A DNA stretch of 64,000 bases from Micromonospora chokoriensis (GTDB lineage: Bacteria; Actinomycetota; Actinomycetes; Mycobacteriales; Micromonosporaceae). Within the stretch, counting starts at the first letter, position 1. Each line of letters begins with the position of its first letter. Below, piece after piece: positions 1 to 9,041 of this stretch. The stretch lies in assembly GCF_000718555.1 (NCBI RefSeq), contig NZ_JOAN01000002.1, positions 1 to 64,000 on the forward strand, written 5' to 3'. The notes beneath the pieces are model-generated. The model searched no databases, was not told the DNA's origin, and saw nothing but the letters and a program-made list of their open reading frames with translations. The position numbers were made by a program, and so were the translations under genes.

Positions 1-160
1 CCGCACAACCGAAAGCTCGTCAGGGGTCACCGCAACATCGAACTACTCAGACCGCCCCGATGACCCCACGACACGCCGACCTAACAAAGCGCTACTAGGC
101 CGTGTCTTAGAACCTTGCCAGCGTGCGGAACTCATTACGGGCGCATGTGAGGATGCCCAA

Positions 161-859
161 ATGGACCAGACACTGAGTCGGCGGGCGGCCTCGGACGCGA
201 TCAGCGACCAGGGATGGCGGTACCTGCTAGGCGCGTTGCGCACGTCGGTCCCCGTCGGCTCACTGGTCCAGGCAACCGAGGTGGCGGCGCGCGTGGTGGC
301 GGTGTGCGGTAGCGACGCCGATGGGCACCTACGCGCTGATATCCGGCCGGACCGGGTTGTCTTGACCCTGCAGTCGTGGGAAAAGGCGGCGCTCACCGCT
401 TGCGATATCGACCTTGCGCATCGGCTATCCGCCGCGATGCGGGACGTCGGGCTACGGACGGAGCCTGAGATTGGTACGGGAGCGCCGCGGTCGGTCCAGC
501 TCGTGGAGATGGCTATCGACGCGCTCGACATCGCAGCGGTCCGGCCGTTCTGGAAGGCCGTGCTGGGCTACACAGACGAGGCGGGAGCCGACGGTCCCAA
601 GGATCCGATCGTCGACCCGGTCGGGCAGGGTCCGGCGATGTGGTTTCAGCAAATGGATCAGCCACGCCCGGACCGGAATCGCATCCACCTCGACATCTGT
701 GTCCCGCACGACGAGGCACCACGGCGGATCGAAGCCGCGCTGACGGCCGGTGGCCGACTTGTATCCGCGTCCCATGCTCCCGCCTTCTGGGTTCTCGCCG
801 ATATCGAGGGTAACGAGGCTTGCGTGACGACCTGGCAGGGCCGAGACGACTCGTCGTGA
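161..859 (+). CDS. VOC-family protein with N-terminal pterin dehydratase-like domain
   Basis: A 232-residue cytosolic protein. Residues about 1-100 resemble the pterin-4a-carbinolamine dehydratase fold (opening TLSRRAASDAI, then a W-rich helix and a VVLTLQSWEKAALTACDI strand/helix). Residues about 110-228 form a glyoxalase/VOC domain (VEMAIDALDIAAVRPFWKAV start, RIHLDICVP strand, closing EACVTTW strand). This two-domain arrangement is common in actinomycetes, usually labelled VOC family protein, with no proven substrate. The canonical HH of active pterin dehydratases is not obvious (DADGHLRADI lies there), so catalysis by the first domain is doubtful. ATG 161 has GAGGATG upstream. It stands alone and converges on the next gene across a strong hairpin. 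Family sure, function unknown. Confidence 0.8.
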   Translation: MDQTLSRRAASDAISDQGWRYLLGALRTSVPVGSLVQATEVAARVVAVCGSDADGHLRADIRPDRVVLTLQSWEKAALTACDIDLAHRLSAAMRDVGLRTEPEIGTGAPRSVQLVEMAIDALDIAAVRPFWKAVLGYTDEAGADGPKDPIVDPVGQGPAMWFQQMDQPRPDRNRIHLDICVPHDEAPRRIEAALTAGGRLVSASHAPAFWVLADIEGNEACVTTWQGRDDSS

Positions 860-917
860 TCACTTGATGAGGAGTAGTTGTCAGGGAGCCACCGGAGCTA
901 CTGAGCATCAAGTGATC
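858..917. repeat. 12-bp perfect inverted repeat overlapping a stop codon
   Basis: GATCACTTGATG (858-869) is repeated inverted as CATCAAGTGATC (906-917). The loop of 36 bases can itself pair AGTAG with CTACT. It begins inside the TGA stop of the VOC gene and precedes a second hairpin. It could be part of a double terminator or a protein-binding palindrome. Confidence 0.6.
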
Positions 918-922
918 GAGGC

Positions 923-964
923 GAGTCCGCCCCCACCGTCTCATCGAGAGGTGGGGGCGGACTC
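923..964. terminator. Bidirectional hairpin terminator between convergent genes
   Basis: Perfect 15-bp stem: GAGTCCGCCCCCACC (923-937) with GGTGGGGGCGGACTC (950-964), loop of 12 bases. It lies between the stop of the VOC gene and the stop of the convergent ThuA-domain gene and serves either direction. It has no long T tract, as is usual in high-GC actinomycetes. Confidence 0.8.
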
Positions 965-974
965 AGGTGGTGGT

Positions 975-3900
975 TCAGCTGCTGTACGCCTCCAACTCCC
1001 AGAGTGAGTGGCCGTATCCGGTGCCCCGGGCGGTGCCATAGATCCGCAGGTAGCGGCCGTTGGCACCGAGCGCGGTGTGCTCGTCCACGCCACCGTCGGC
1101 ACCGGTCACCGTCTTCACGGTGGTCCAGGTGGTGCCGTCGTTAGAGGTCTGGATCTGGTACGCGCTGCTGTACGCCGCTTCCCAGCTCAGCTTGACCCGG
1201 CCGATCGCGGTGGCGCTGCCGAGGTCGACCCGGATCCACTGCGGGTCGGCGAACGTGCTCGACCAGCGGGTGGTGAGGCTGCCGTCGACCGCCTGGGCGC
1301 CGGTCACGTCGGCCCCCTCGTTGCTGGAGGTCGACGTCGGCTTGTTGAGCAGCAGGTTGCCGCCGGTCGGGGTACCGGTGCCGCCATACACCTCGAACTC
1401 GAACAGCGAGTAGCCCCAGGCGGTCCCCCTCGTGGTGCCGAGAAGCCGGATGTAGCGACCGGACCCGCTGAGCCCGGTCAGGTCGTCCACCCCGCCGTCA
1501 CCGCCGGTCACCGTACGGATCGTGGTGAAGTTGACGCCGTCCGGCGAGGTTTGGATCTGGTACCCGCTGCCGTACGCCGCCTCCCAGGTCAGCTTGACCC
1601 GGTTGATGGCGTACGTGGCGCCGAGGTCCACGTCGATCCACTGCGGGTCACTGAACGCGCTGCTCCAACGGGTGCCGAGCGCACCGTCGAACGCATTGGA
1701 CGCGACAAATGCACCCTCGAGACTGGAAGCTCGGGCGGGCTTGCCCTGGGCCAGGTTCCCGGTGGGCGGGTCTGGATCGGGGCCGGGGCCGCCGGGGCTG
1801 GCGGAGAGGGTGAACTCGTCGATGTCGAACCACGGGCCAGCGCCCTTGAAGACCAGGAACAGCGTCCGGGTACCGGTCAGGGCGGTGACCCCGCCGGTGA
1901 CCGTGGCGAAATTGGCGTACCCGCCGGTGGGCACCACGGTGGCCGAGCCGACCAGCGGCCCGGTGGGCGAGTCGACCCGCAACTCCACCGTGCCGCCGCC
2001 CCCGGCCGGTGCGCCGACCCGGGCGCTGAACGACTGGACGCCGGTCAGGTTGTAGGGGCGGAACGAGATCCAGTCGTTGTTGTCGATGTAACCTACCGCC
2101 GCGCCGCCGTGCCCCGCCGCCCCGGCGACGATCTGGACACCTGACGAGTCACCGAAGTGCTCGGCCTGGCGTACGCGTGGTTGCAGCACCGCCTGGGTGT
2201 GCGTGGTCAGCGCCGGCTGACCGCCCCCACCGAGGTCGGTGTACTCGGCGTCGATGATGCCGAAGATGTTCGCCGCCGTGTCGTGCTCGCCGTCGGCCGA
2301 GGTCTGGATGACCCCGGTGCAGCCCTGCACACTGCCGAGCTGGTGGCCGTGCGAGTCGTGGCCGAGGACGTAGTTCACCTTGACCCGGGCGCAGTTGATC
2401 GCGCCGTCCTGGGCATCGGTGACGGTGACGGAGAACGGAATCGCGTCCCCGAAGTTGAAGGTCTGCCCGTTCAACGGGGTGTTCACGGTGACCACCGGGG
2501 CACTGTTGCCGACCGTGACGACCACGCTCGCGGTGGACGTCTTGCCGGTGGTGTCCCGGACCGTCAGCGTCGGGCTGCGGGTTCCGTTTGTGGTGTACGT
2601 GAAGCTCGGGTTCGCGGCGGTCGAGTCGGTGCTGCCGTTGTTGTCGAAGTCCCAGGCGTAGGTGAACGGGTCGCCGTCCGGGTCGAGGGTCCCGGCCGAG
2701 GAGAAGGCCACGGTCAGCGGCGCGGTGCCACTGGTCGGGGTGGCGGAGACCTTCGCGACGGGTGCGCGGCCCTCACGGGCGTACTCGATGCGGTAGAGCG
2801 CCGAGTTGGCGTCGCCGTTGAACCAGCCGGTGCCGTAGTCGAGCACGTAGAGCGCGCCGTCCGGCCCGAACTCCATGTCCATGACCTGGGTGCCGGTCCA
2901 CGGGAACGGGTTGATCTTCAGTGGTTGGCCGGCCGAGTCGAGCTTGATGTTCTTGATCCAGCGGCGACCGAACTCACCGGCGAAGTAGGTCCCGTCGTAG
3001 TACTGGGGGAACGCCACCGGCGAGGTGTTGTTCGGGTCGTACCGGTAGACCGGCCCGCCCATCGGCGACAGGCCACCGCCGGTGAACTCCGGCGGCGAGC
3101 CGGAGCCGCCGTACGGCAACCAGGCCGGAATGGCCGGCGGCAGCTGGGTGATGCCGGTGTTGTTGGGCGAGTTGTTCACCGGCCCACCGGCGCAGTTGAA
3201 CTTCGCTCCGGACGGCCCGGACGGGAATGTGTAGTCGTTGTAGGCGTCGTTGCGGGCGGTGCAGTACGGCCAGCCGTAGAAGCCGGGCCGGTCGATCCGG
3301 GCGAACTCGACGTTGCCCGCCGGCCCCCGGTTCGGGTCGGCGGTGCCCGCGTCGGGGCCGTAGTCGCCGAGGTAGACCACGCCGGTGGCCTTGTCCACGC
3401 TCATCCGGAACGGGTTGCGGAAGCCCATCGCGTAGACCTCCGGGCGGGTCCGCGCGGTGCCCGGGGCGAACATGTTGCCGGCCGGGATGGTGTAGCCGCC
3501 GGCCGCGCTCGGCTTGATCCGGAGGACCTTGCCGCGCAGGTCGTTGCTGTTCGCCGAGGTGCGCTGCGCGTCGAAGGCGGGGTTGCGCCCGGCCCGCTCG
3601 TCGATCGGGGTGAAGCCGGCCGAGTCGAACGGGTTGGTGTCGTCACCGGTGGACAGGTAGAGGTTGCCGGCCGCGTCGAAGTCCATGTCACCGCCGACGT
3701 GGCAGCACATGCCCCGGCTGGTCGGCACGTTCAGGATCAGCGTCTCGCTGGCCAGGTTGATGGTGTTGTCCGCGTTCACGGTGAACCGGGCCAACCGGTT
3801 GACGCCGTCCCAGACAGCGAACTGGGCCGGGGTGCCCTCGGCGGGCGCACCACCGCCGGGAGTGCTCAGTGGTGGCGCGAAGTACGCGTACACCCAGCGG

Positions 3901-4901
3901 TTGGTGGCGAAGTTCGGGTCGGCCTTGATGCCCTGCAGGCCCTCCTCGTCACCGGTGTAGACCGGCAGGGTGGCGGCGATCTTGGTGTTGCCGGCGGCGT
4001 CGGTGTGCCGGATCACGCCGTTGCGGGAGGTGTGCAGCACGCCGCGGTCCGGCAGGACGGTGAGGCTCATCGGTTCGCCGGTCTCGGCCGCACCCTTGGC
4101 CAGCTCCACCTGCTGGAAGCTGCTGGTCACGGTCGGGCCGCAGTCGGCGGTGACCTCGCCGGCGGCGGTCCGGATGCCACCGAGCAGGTGCTGACGGAAG
4201 TTCGCCTCCGTGTACGACGCGTCGGTGTGCCCGAGGCCGGTGTACCAGGCTCGACCGCCGGAGTAGTTCTGGCACCAGGAGATCGGGTGGTCGGCGCCCA
4301 TGCTCCCGCCGGTGTAGGTGCTCTCGTCCAGGGTGGCCAGCACGTGCACGTTGCCCCGAGGGTTGGTGCGGTAGTTGTACAACTCGTCGAACCGGCTCCA
4401 CCGTTGCGGCAGCGTCGCGGTGGACGGGTGCACCTGGTCGGCGACCTTGACGGTGACGGTCTGCTCGGCCGGGTGCGAGGCGAAGTACGCCCCGACCAGT
4501 CCGCCGTACCAGGGCCAGTCGTACTCGGTGTCGGAGGCGGAGTGCACGCCCACGTACCCGCCGCCGCCGGTGATGTAGCGCTCGAACGCGGCCTGCTGGG
4601 CGGCGTTGAGCACGTCGCCGGTGGTGGACAGCCAGATCACCGCGGCGAACCGGTCCAGGTTGGCGTCGGTGAACTGGGCGGCGTCCTCGGTGGCCTCGAC
4701 GGTGAAGCCATTGGCAGCGCCGAGCTGCTGGATGGCCGCGATGCCCGGGGTGATGGATCCGTGCCGGAATCCGGCGGTCTTGCTGAAGACCAGCACGGTG
4801 AACGGTGCGGCGCTGGCCGTGGGTGGCGCGGCGACGATGCCGCCGGCCACGAGGATCGCGCTCAGCGTGACGCCGAGCCACGATCTCAGGGATCTGCGCA
4901 C
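975..4901 (-). CDS. Secreted ThuA / PQQ-type sugar dehydrogenase multidomain protein
   Basis: A 1308-residue exported protein. Residues 1-31 form a signal peptide (RRSLRSW, hydrophobic core, TASA). Residues about 33-250 are a ThuA-like (trehalose-utilisation, glutamine-amidotransferase-fold) domain starting TVLVFSKTAGFRHGSI. Residues about 265-690 are a six-bladed glucose/sorbosone-dehydrogenase-type propeller (MGFRNPFRMSVD, DMEFGPDGALYVLDYG). A PKD domain follows near 705-790 (DPDGDPFTYAWDFDNNGSTD), then a CBM6-like module near 910-1035 and two F5/8 type C (discoidin) modules near 1050-1175 and 1190-1308, each with W-RWSS-F-DPQWI. The likely role is extracellular binding and oxidation of glycans or sugars; the substrate is not predictable. 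The start is GTG 4901 behind AAAGGA. The gene is monocistronic. Confidence 0.85.
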   Translation of the reverse strand: MRRSLRSWLGVTLSAILVAGGIVAAPPTASAAPFTVLVFSKTAGFRHGSITPGIAAIQQLGAANGFTVEATEDAAQFTDANLDRFAAVIWLSTTGDVLNAAQQAAFERYITGGGGYVGVHSASDTEYDWPWYGGLVGAYFASHPAEQTVTVKVADQVHPSTATLPQRWSRFDELYNYRTNPRGNVHVLATLDESTYTGGSMGADHPISWCQNYSGGRAWYTGLGHTDASYTEANFRQHLLGGIRTAAGEVTADCGPTVTSSFQQVELAKGAAETGEPMSLTVLPDRGVLHTSRNGVIRHTDAAGNTKIAATLPVYTGDEEGLQGIKADPNFATNRWVYAYFAPPLSTPGGGAPAEGTPAQFAVWDGVNRLARFTVNADNTINLASETLILNVPTSRGMCCHVGGDMDFDAAGNLYLSTGDDTNPFDSAGFTPIDERAGRNPAFDAQRTSANSNDLRGKVLRIKPSAAGGYTIPAGNMFAPGTARTRPEVYAMGFRNPFRMSVDKATGVVYLGDYGPDAGTADPNRGPAGNVEFARIDRPGFYGWPYCTARNDAYNDYTFPSGPSGAKFNCAGGPVNNSPNNTGITQLPPAIPAWLPYGGSGSPPEFTGGGLSPMGGPVYRYDPNNTSPVAFPQYYDGTYFAGEFGRRWIKNIKLDSAGQPLKINPFPWTGTQVMDMEFGPDGALYVLDYGTGWFNGDANSALYRIEYAREGRAPVAKVSATPTSGTAPLTVAFSSAGTLDPDGDPFTYAWDFDNNGSTDSTAANPSFTYTTNGTRSPTLTVRDTTGKTSTASVVVTVGNSAPVVTVNTPLNGQTFNFGDAIPFSVTVTDAQDGAINCARVKVNYVLGHDSHGHQLGSVQGCTGVIQTSADGEHDTAANIFGIIDAEYTDLGGGGQPALTTHTQAVLQPRVRQAEHFGDSSGVQIVAGAAGHGGAAVGYIDNNDWISFRPYNLTGVQSFSARVGAPAGGGGTVELRVDSPTGPLVGSATVVPTGGYANFATVTGGVTALTGTRTLFLVFKGAGPWFDIDEFTLSASPGGPGPDPDPPTGNLAQGKPARASSLEGAFVASNAFDGALGTRWSSAFSDPQWIDVDLGATYAINRVKLTWEAAYGSGYQIQTSPDGVNFTTIRTVTGGDGGVDDLTGLSGSGRYIRLLGTTRGTAWGYSLFEFEVYGGTGTPTGGNLLLNKPTSTSSNEGADVTGAQAVDGSLTTRWSSTFADPQWIRVDLGSATAIGRVKLSWEAAYSSAYQIQTSNDGTTWTTVKTVTGADGGVDEHTALGANGRYLRIYGTARGTGYGHSLWELEAYSS

Positions 4902-5265
4902 TGTAGGTCCTTTCGAGTACGAGGACGGCGTGCGCCGATCACGCCTGGCGGTGGGGAACGGTGCGAGGAATGTAAATGCATCGTTGCGTTTGGATCACGG
5001 GCGCGTCAAGCCCTTCCCGGACATCCGTGAGAGCGTTATCTCCGCAGGTCAGGGGCGACCGTACGGAGCAAGATCGAATAACGGTTTTCGGGCCACCATC
5101 CACAGCCAGAAAGGCCCTGACGCACGACGAAGATCGACGCCGTCGTGGCGGTTAGGGAAGGCTGGCCTACCCAAAATATCCCGTAAAGGAGAGGCTGATA
5201 GGGAGTTGTCCCGTCGAGGCCGGGTATGAGAATCGCCCGGCACCACCGACGGAAGAGAGATCGTC
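4902..5265. other. Divergent intergenic region (364 bp)
   Basis: It separates the minus-strand ThuA-domain gene from the plus-strand DUF1540 gene and must hold both promoters. A GGAAGAGAG Shine-Dalgarno stretch precedes ATG 5266, and AAAGGA precedes GTG 4901. It contains more A/T than its flanks around 4970-4990 and 5070-5090. No convincing operator or RNA element was recognised. Confidence 0.5.
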
Positions 5266-5556
5266 ATGACTGACATGCTGGAGATGCCGCGGGTGCACGA
5301 GTGCACGGTCACCGACTGCGGCTACAACCACGACGGATGCCACGCGTTCGCCATCACCATCGGGCAGCAGAACGCCAACTGCGCCACGTTCATCGACACC
5401 TCGGCGAAGGGCGGGCTGGACCGCGTCATCGCCCAGGTCGGGGCCTGCAAACGCGCCGACTGCCAGCACAACGCCGAGCTGGAGTGCCACGCACCGTCCA
5501 TCCGGGTGGGTCCGGGTCAGGACATCGCCGACTGCCAGACGTACCAGCCGAGCTGA
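5266..5556 (+). CDS. DUF1540 double-cysteine-motif protein
   Basis: A small protein of 96 residues with two copies of the DUF1540 cysteine pattern. The first copy is near residues 12-48 (CTVTDCGYNHDGCHAFAI, then NCATF); the second is near residues 61-92 (CKRADCQHNAELECHAP, then DCQTY). Each copy keeps spaced cysteines and a histidine suited to zinc or another metal. DUF1540 proteins are small, cytosolic and uncharacterised. ATG 5266 follows a GGAAGAGAG ribosome site. No partner gene is near; the next gene is convergent. Function unknown; metal binding is inferred from the cysteines. Confidence 0.85.
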   Translation: MTDMLEMPRVHECTVTDCGYNHDGCHAFAITIGQQNANCATFIDTSAKGGLDRVIAQVGACKRADCQHNAELECHAPSIRVGPGQDIADCQTYQPS

Positions 5557-5573
5557 GCCCGACGCGAACGCGG

Positions 5574-5603
5574 GTGGGGGACGGCCGTGACGGCGTTCCC
5601 CAC
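5574..5603. terminator. Hairpin between convergent DUF1540 and iniC-like genes
   Basis: GTGGGGGACGGCCGT (from 5574) pairs with ACGGCGTTCCCCAC (ending 5603), with one bulge and essentially a one-base loop. It lies between two convergent stop codons, consistent with a shared terminator. Confidence 0.55.
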
Positions 5604-5624
5604 GGCCTGCGGGGTCGGCAACGC

Positions 5625-7085
5625 TCAGCGGCCGCCCGCGACCAGCTCGGCGATCATCCCCTCGCAACTGCGGACCACGACCTGAGCCCCGCGCCGCTGC
5701 GCCAGCGGGAGCAGCGGATCCTCCGCCCGGTCCCGCCACCGCCACTGCGCCTCGGCGGCGACCTCCCAGAGCCGCCGCACATCGGCCTCATGCTCGACAC
5801 CGAGCCGGGCCGCAAGGCCCACCCCGTCGCCACCGACCAGCCGCTGCGCCTCGGCGGCCAGCTCCGCGTCGAACCCCAGCCGGGTGTTGCGCAGCGCCAC
5901 CAGCAGGCGCAGCTCCCGGAACTCGTGTGCACCGGCGAGGATCTGCTCCACCGCGCCGACCAGCTCGGCGGACCCCCGGGTGGGCTCGGCCCGCAGCAGC
6001 GCCTCGACCGCGGCCAGCGCGGAGCGGGCCTTGAGCGCGTCGCGGCGATCGATGAAACAACGCGTCACCGACTCACGCAGCTCGGTGAGACCGCTGCGCC
6101 GAATCAGCTCGGCGGAGAGCTTCACCCGACTGTCGAACCCGCTGCGCACCAGCGTGGCCGCCAGCCGCACACCGAAGACCCCGAACCGACCCAGCAGCGC
6201 GGCGCGCACCCCGGTCTCCAGCCGGACCGGCAGCTCGTCACGGAGGAAGCGGTCGGCGGAGATGAGGTGGGCGTCCAGCTCCGCCCGGGGCACCTGGGCC
6301 AGGGTCGCGAGCGCGGCGAAGTCCGACTCACCGAGCATCCGACCGGCCAGGCCGATCATTCCACTGCACGCCACGACGTTCACGCTGAGCGCGTTCACCC
6401 TCGGGTCGCGGTAGTGCCGCCGCGCGAGCTGGCGGGCCGTGAGCAGGCCGTCGATCCGGCCCCCGCCGGTCTCGTCGGCCCGGGACAGCACCATGATCAC
6501 GTTGACCGGGGCGGACTGCCCCACGGCGCTGTCCCTTCCGGACTCCAGCACCCGAAGATCGCTGTCGCGGCCATCGCGGGTCAGGTACAACACCGCGTCC
6601 GAGTCCCGCAGGACCCGCTCCAACACCGGCACCCGACCCGGCTCGACGCTCCCGCCGACCGCCGGGGTGTCGATCAACGTGATCTGCCGCAGCGCCCGCG
6701 TCGGCCACCGCACCACGATGTCCCGCACGTCCCCCGCACCCCAGCCCAGATCCACCCGCAGCCCGGTCGCCGACTTCACCACCGCCAACTCCTGCGGCGG
6801 CTGACCGACCGGGTAGGCGGTGGCGTGCGGCGCGGCCCCGTCCTCGTACCAGGTGAAGGCACCGTCGGCCCGCTCGACCGGCGCGACCTCCTCGCCCATC
6901 AACGCGTTGAGCACCGTCGACTTACCCGATCGCCACGGGCCGGCGATGGCGATCCGCAACGGCTGCTCCAACCGGGCCACCTGATGCCGCAGCTCTGCGA
7001 CGGCCCGGGGATTGTCCTGGTACAGCTCGATGGCCTGGTGCAGCAACCCCCAGGCCGCCTCATCCAGGCGCAGCCCCACCGTCAT
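5625..7085 (-). CDS. iniC: IniC-like dynamin-family GTPase
   Basis: A 486-residue large GTPase. The P-loop is GPWRSGKST near residue 50; a switch/DxxG segment, LIDTPAVGGS, lies near 143, and MVLSRADE (N/TKxD-like) near 200. The C-terminal half is helical and Arg/Ala-rich, like the stalk of bacterial dynamin-like proteins. The length fits mycobacterial IniC (about 490 residues). Its ATG overlaps the stop of the upstream GTPase by 4 bases, so the two are translationally coupled and probably act as a pair. In mycobacteria IniA is a membrane-remodelling dynamin induced with IniB and IniC by cell-wall inhibitors. The role here is inferred from family, gene order (B-A-C) and size. Confidence 0.8.
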   Translation of the reverse strand: MTVGLRLDEAAWGLLHQAIELYQDNPRAVAELRHQVARLEQPLRIAIAGPWRSGKSTVLNALMGEEVAPVERADGAFTWYEDGAAPHATAYPVGQPPQELAVVKSATGLRVDLGWGAGDVRDIVVRWPTRALRQITLIDTPAVGGSVEPGRVPVLERVLRDSDAVLYLTRDGRDSDLRVLESGRDSAVGQSAPVNVIMVLSRADETGGGRIDGLLTARQLARRHYRDPRVNALSVNVVACSGMIGLAGRMLGESDFAALATLAQVPRAELDAHLISADRFLRDELPVRLETGVRAALLGRFGVFGVRLAATLVRSGFDSRVKLSAELIRRSGLTELRESVTRCFIDRRDALKARSALAAVEALLRAEPTRGSAELVGAVEQILAGAHEFRELRLLVALRNTRLGFDAELAAEAQRLVGGDGVGLAARLGVEHEADVRRLWEVAAEAQWRWRDRAEDPLLPLAQRRGAQVVVRSCEGMIAELVAGGR

Positions 7086-8929
7086 GCCTGCGGCTCCAGC
7101 AGCAGCGGGGCGGCGCGGGCGCCGGTCAACTGTTGAGCCTGCTCGTAGACCGCAGCCAACCGGGTCATCTTCAGCCTGATCTCGCGCTGCCGCTGCTCAC
7201 GCACTGAGGCATCGGTGTCGGCCTCCTGCTTCGCGCTGCGGAACGACTGCACGATGGCCTCCTGAAGCTCCTCGGTCAGCCCGGTGAAGTGGTCGCGCAG
7301 CATCCGCTGCACCTGCCGGGTGGCGTCGCGGCAGTCGCGGATGATCCGGACGAAGACGTCGTCGACGTGCCGCTGGATGGCCGTCTTGACGGTCGCCTGG
7401 CGGCGACGGAGCAACTGCTTGCTCTCGTCGCGGATGCTCTTGCCGCCGAAGAGCGCCCCGATGCCGACCGAGACCGGGTTGATCATCGGCATCCCGGCCA
7501 GGGTGGTCGCCAGACCGAACATCAGCATGCCGCCGTAGGAGCCCTTCATGCCGGTGAACAGCTTCTGGCCGGTGGTGAACGGGTCGATCGTCGGCCGTTG
7601 CAGCTCCGGCAACCGCTCGCCGATGTCGTCCGGCATCGTCATCGACCAAGGCGGCAGCACGTCGTAGCCGTACCTGTCGAAGTGGGCGGCCACCCTCCGC
7701 GCGATCCAGTCGCAGCGCTGGATCAGCCACTCGTGGTTCGCCTCCGCCGCCTCCACCAGGCTGCGCTCCAGCCAGTCCTGGAAGGTGTCCCAGGCGACCA
7801 ACGGATCGGCGGTGTCGAACGCCTCGTCCACCGTGCGCAGGATCTGTCGGGTCCGGTCGCGAAGGTCGTACTCGATGTCGGAGAGCAGGTCGGCGATCTC
7901 GTCGGTAAGCGTGTTCTGCCACCGGGTGGAGCACCGGCGCAGCTCGTCGACCTCGCGCTGCGCCGCGTGCAGCCGCGAGATCGGCCCGGACTGCTCCTCG
8001 GCCTCCTGGGTCGCCAACTCGGCGCGCAGCGGCGCGGCCAACTGCTCCACCACCGTCCGGGCCACCGTCTGCACCGCAGCCCTGGCCAGGTGGTCGGCCT
8101 TGCCGGCCAGGTCGCGTTGCAGCCGGGCGATCAGCGCGGGGAAACCGGACTCGGCGTTGAGGCCACGGTCGTCGGCCGCGGCGGCGCGCAGCCGCAGCGT
8201 CGCCGAGACCGGGATCAGGGTCGCCGGCACGCCGGCCTCGGCCAGGTGCTGCCGGTTGCGCTCAGCGACGGCACGCCAGTCGGCAACCAGATCGGTCTTG
8301 CTCTGCACCACGACCACGTTCGGGTGTGACCGCATGACGTGCAGCAGCATGTTCAGCTCGGCGACCGAGAGTTCGCGGGTGGAGTCCGAGACCAGCAGCA
8401 CGGTGTCCGCGCGGGCGGGCGAGGCGATCGCGGCGGCGGCGCCGATACCGGCGACCTCGTCGGTGCCGGGAGTGTCCACCAGCACCAGTCCGGCACCGAG
8501 CAGGGCGCGCGGCAGTCCGATCTCGACGTACGCCGCGCCGCCCCCCGGCCGACGCCCGACCAGGCCGGCCACGCCCGCCGCGACCTGGTTGAGCGCCACC
8601 GGAGTCCGCTCGACGGTCACCGTGGTGGCGGTGCCGGCGGGGTGGCCCGGGGCCTGAGCCACCGCCGCGGTGGGGGCCTCGGCGTGCTGCACCACGGTCG
8701 GTAGGACGGTGGTGCGGCCATCGCCGACCGGGCAGGCCGGAGCGTTGATGATCGCGTTGATCAGCTGACTCTTGCCCTGGTTTGGCTCACCGATGACCAG
8801 GACACGCAACGTCGGGTCCAACAGTTGCGCGCGCTTCTGCCGCACCGTCTGGAGAAGGTCACCTCGACCGTGTGCAGTGCACGTGCGCGCGATCTCGTCC
8901 AGCACGTCCAACCAGATCCCGGCCATCAC
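7082..8929 (-). CDS. iniA: IniA-like dynamin-family GTPase
   Basis: A 615-residue dynamin-like GTPase. The P-loop is GEPNQGKSQ near residue 46; LVDTPGTDEVAG (DxxG) lies near 152 and VVVQSKTDLV (TKxD) near 208. A long helical region follows, with a hydrophobic stretch near 455-490 (GGMLMFGLATTLAGMPMINPVSVGIGALFGG), the usual place of the membrane-binding loop of bacterial dynamins. The length is close to mycobacterial IniA (about 640). It is first of the coupled GTPase pair and lies 112 bp downstream of the iniB-like gene, with a hairpin between. A likely -10 (TGATAAT-like on the minus strand near 8960) would allow independent transcription. Probable role: membrane maintenance under envelope stress. 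Confidence 0.8.
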   Translation of the reverse strand: MMAGIWLDVLDEIARTCTAHGRGDLLQTVRQKRAQLLDPTLRVLVIGEPNQGKSQLINAIINAPACPVGDGRTTVLPTVVQHAEAPTAAVAQAPGHPAGTATTVTVERTPVALNQVAAGVAGLVGRRPGGGAAYVEIGLPRALLGAGLVLVDTPGTDEVAGIGAAAAIASPARADTVLLVSDSTRELSVAELNMLLHVMRSHPNVVVVQSKTDLVADWRAVAERNRQHLAEAGVPATLIPVSATLRLRAAAADDRGLNAESGFPALIARLQRDLAGKADHLARAAVQTVARTVVEQLAAPLRAELATQEAEEQSGPISRLHAAQREVDELRRCSTRWQNTLTDEIADLLSDIEYDLRDRTRQILRTVDEAFDTADPLVAWDTFQDWLERSLVEAAEANHEWLIQRCDWIARRVAAHFDRYGYDVLPPWSMTMPDDIGERLPELQRPTIDPFTTGQKLFTGMKGSYGGMLMFGLATTLAGMPMINPVSVGIGALFGGKSIRDESKQLLRRRQATVKTAIQRHVDDVFVRIIRDCRDATRQVQRMLRDHFTGLTEELQEAIVQSFRSAKQEADTDASVREQRQREIRLKMTRLAAVYEQAQQLTGARAAPLLLEPQA

Positions 8930-8988
8930 CGCACCAAGTGTGCGGATTTCGGCTCAATTATCAAGAGGGACCGGAAGTGGAACCGGGA

Positions 8989-9019
8989 AGGGCCGGATCG
9001 CCCGAGACGATCCGGCCCT
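8989..9019 (-). terminator. Hairpin between iniB-like and iniA-like genes
   Basis: A perfect 12-bp stem, AGGGCCGGATCG (8989-9000) with CGATCCGGCCCT (9008-9019), loop of 7 bases. It lies 23 bp downstream of the iniB-like stop and about 60 bp upstream of the iniA-like start, so it should end or attenuate iniB transcription. Confidence 0.75.
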
Positions 9020-9041
9020 CCGCTCCGACCGGAGATCCGGA

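Noticed and set aside
100..130. GGCCGTGTCTTAGAACC-like string resembling an insertion-sequence end
   Set aside because: Only one copy, no matching inverted end, no target duplication and no transposase nearby.
2157..5030. 957-codon open frame on the plus strand
   Set aside because: It is antisense to the ThuA-domain gene, with Arg/Gly/Val-rich low-complexity translation typical of shadow frames in high-GC DNA.
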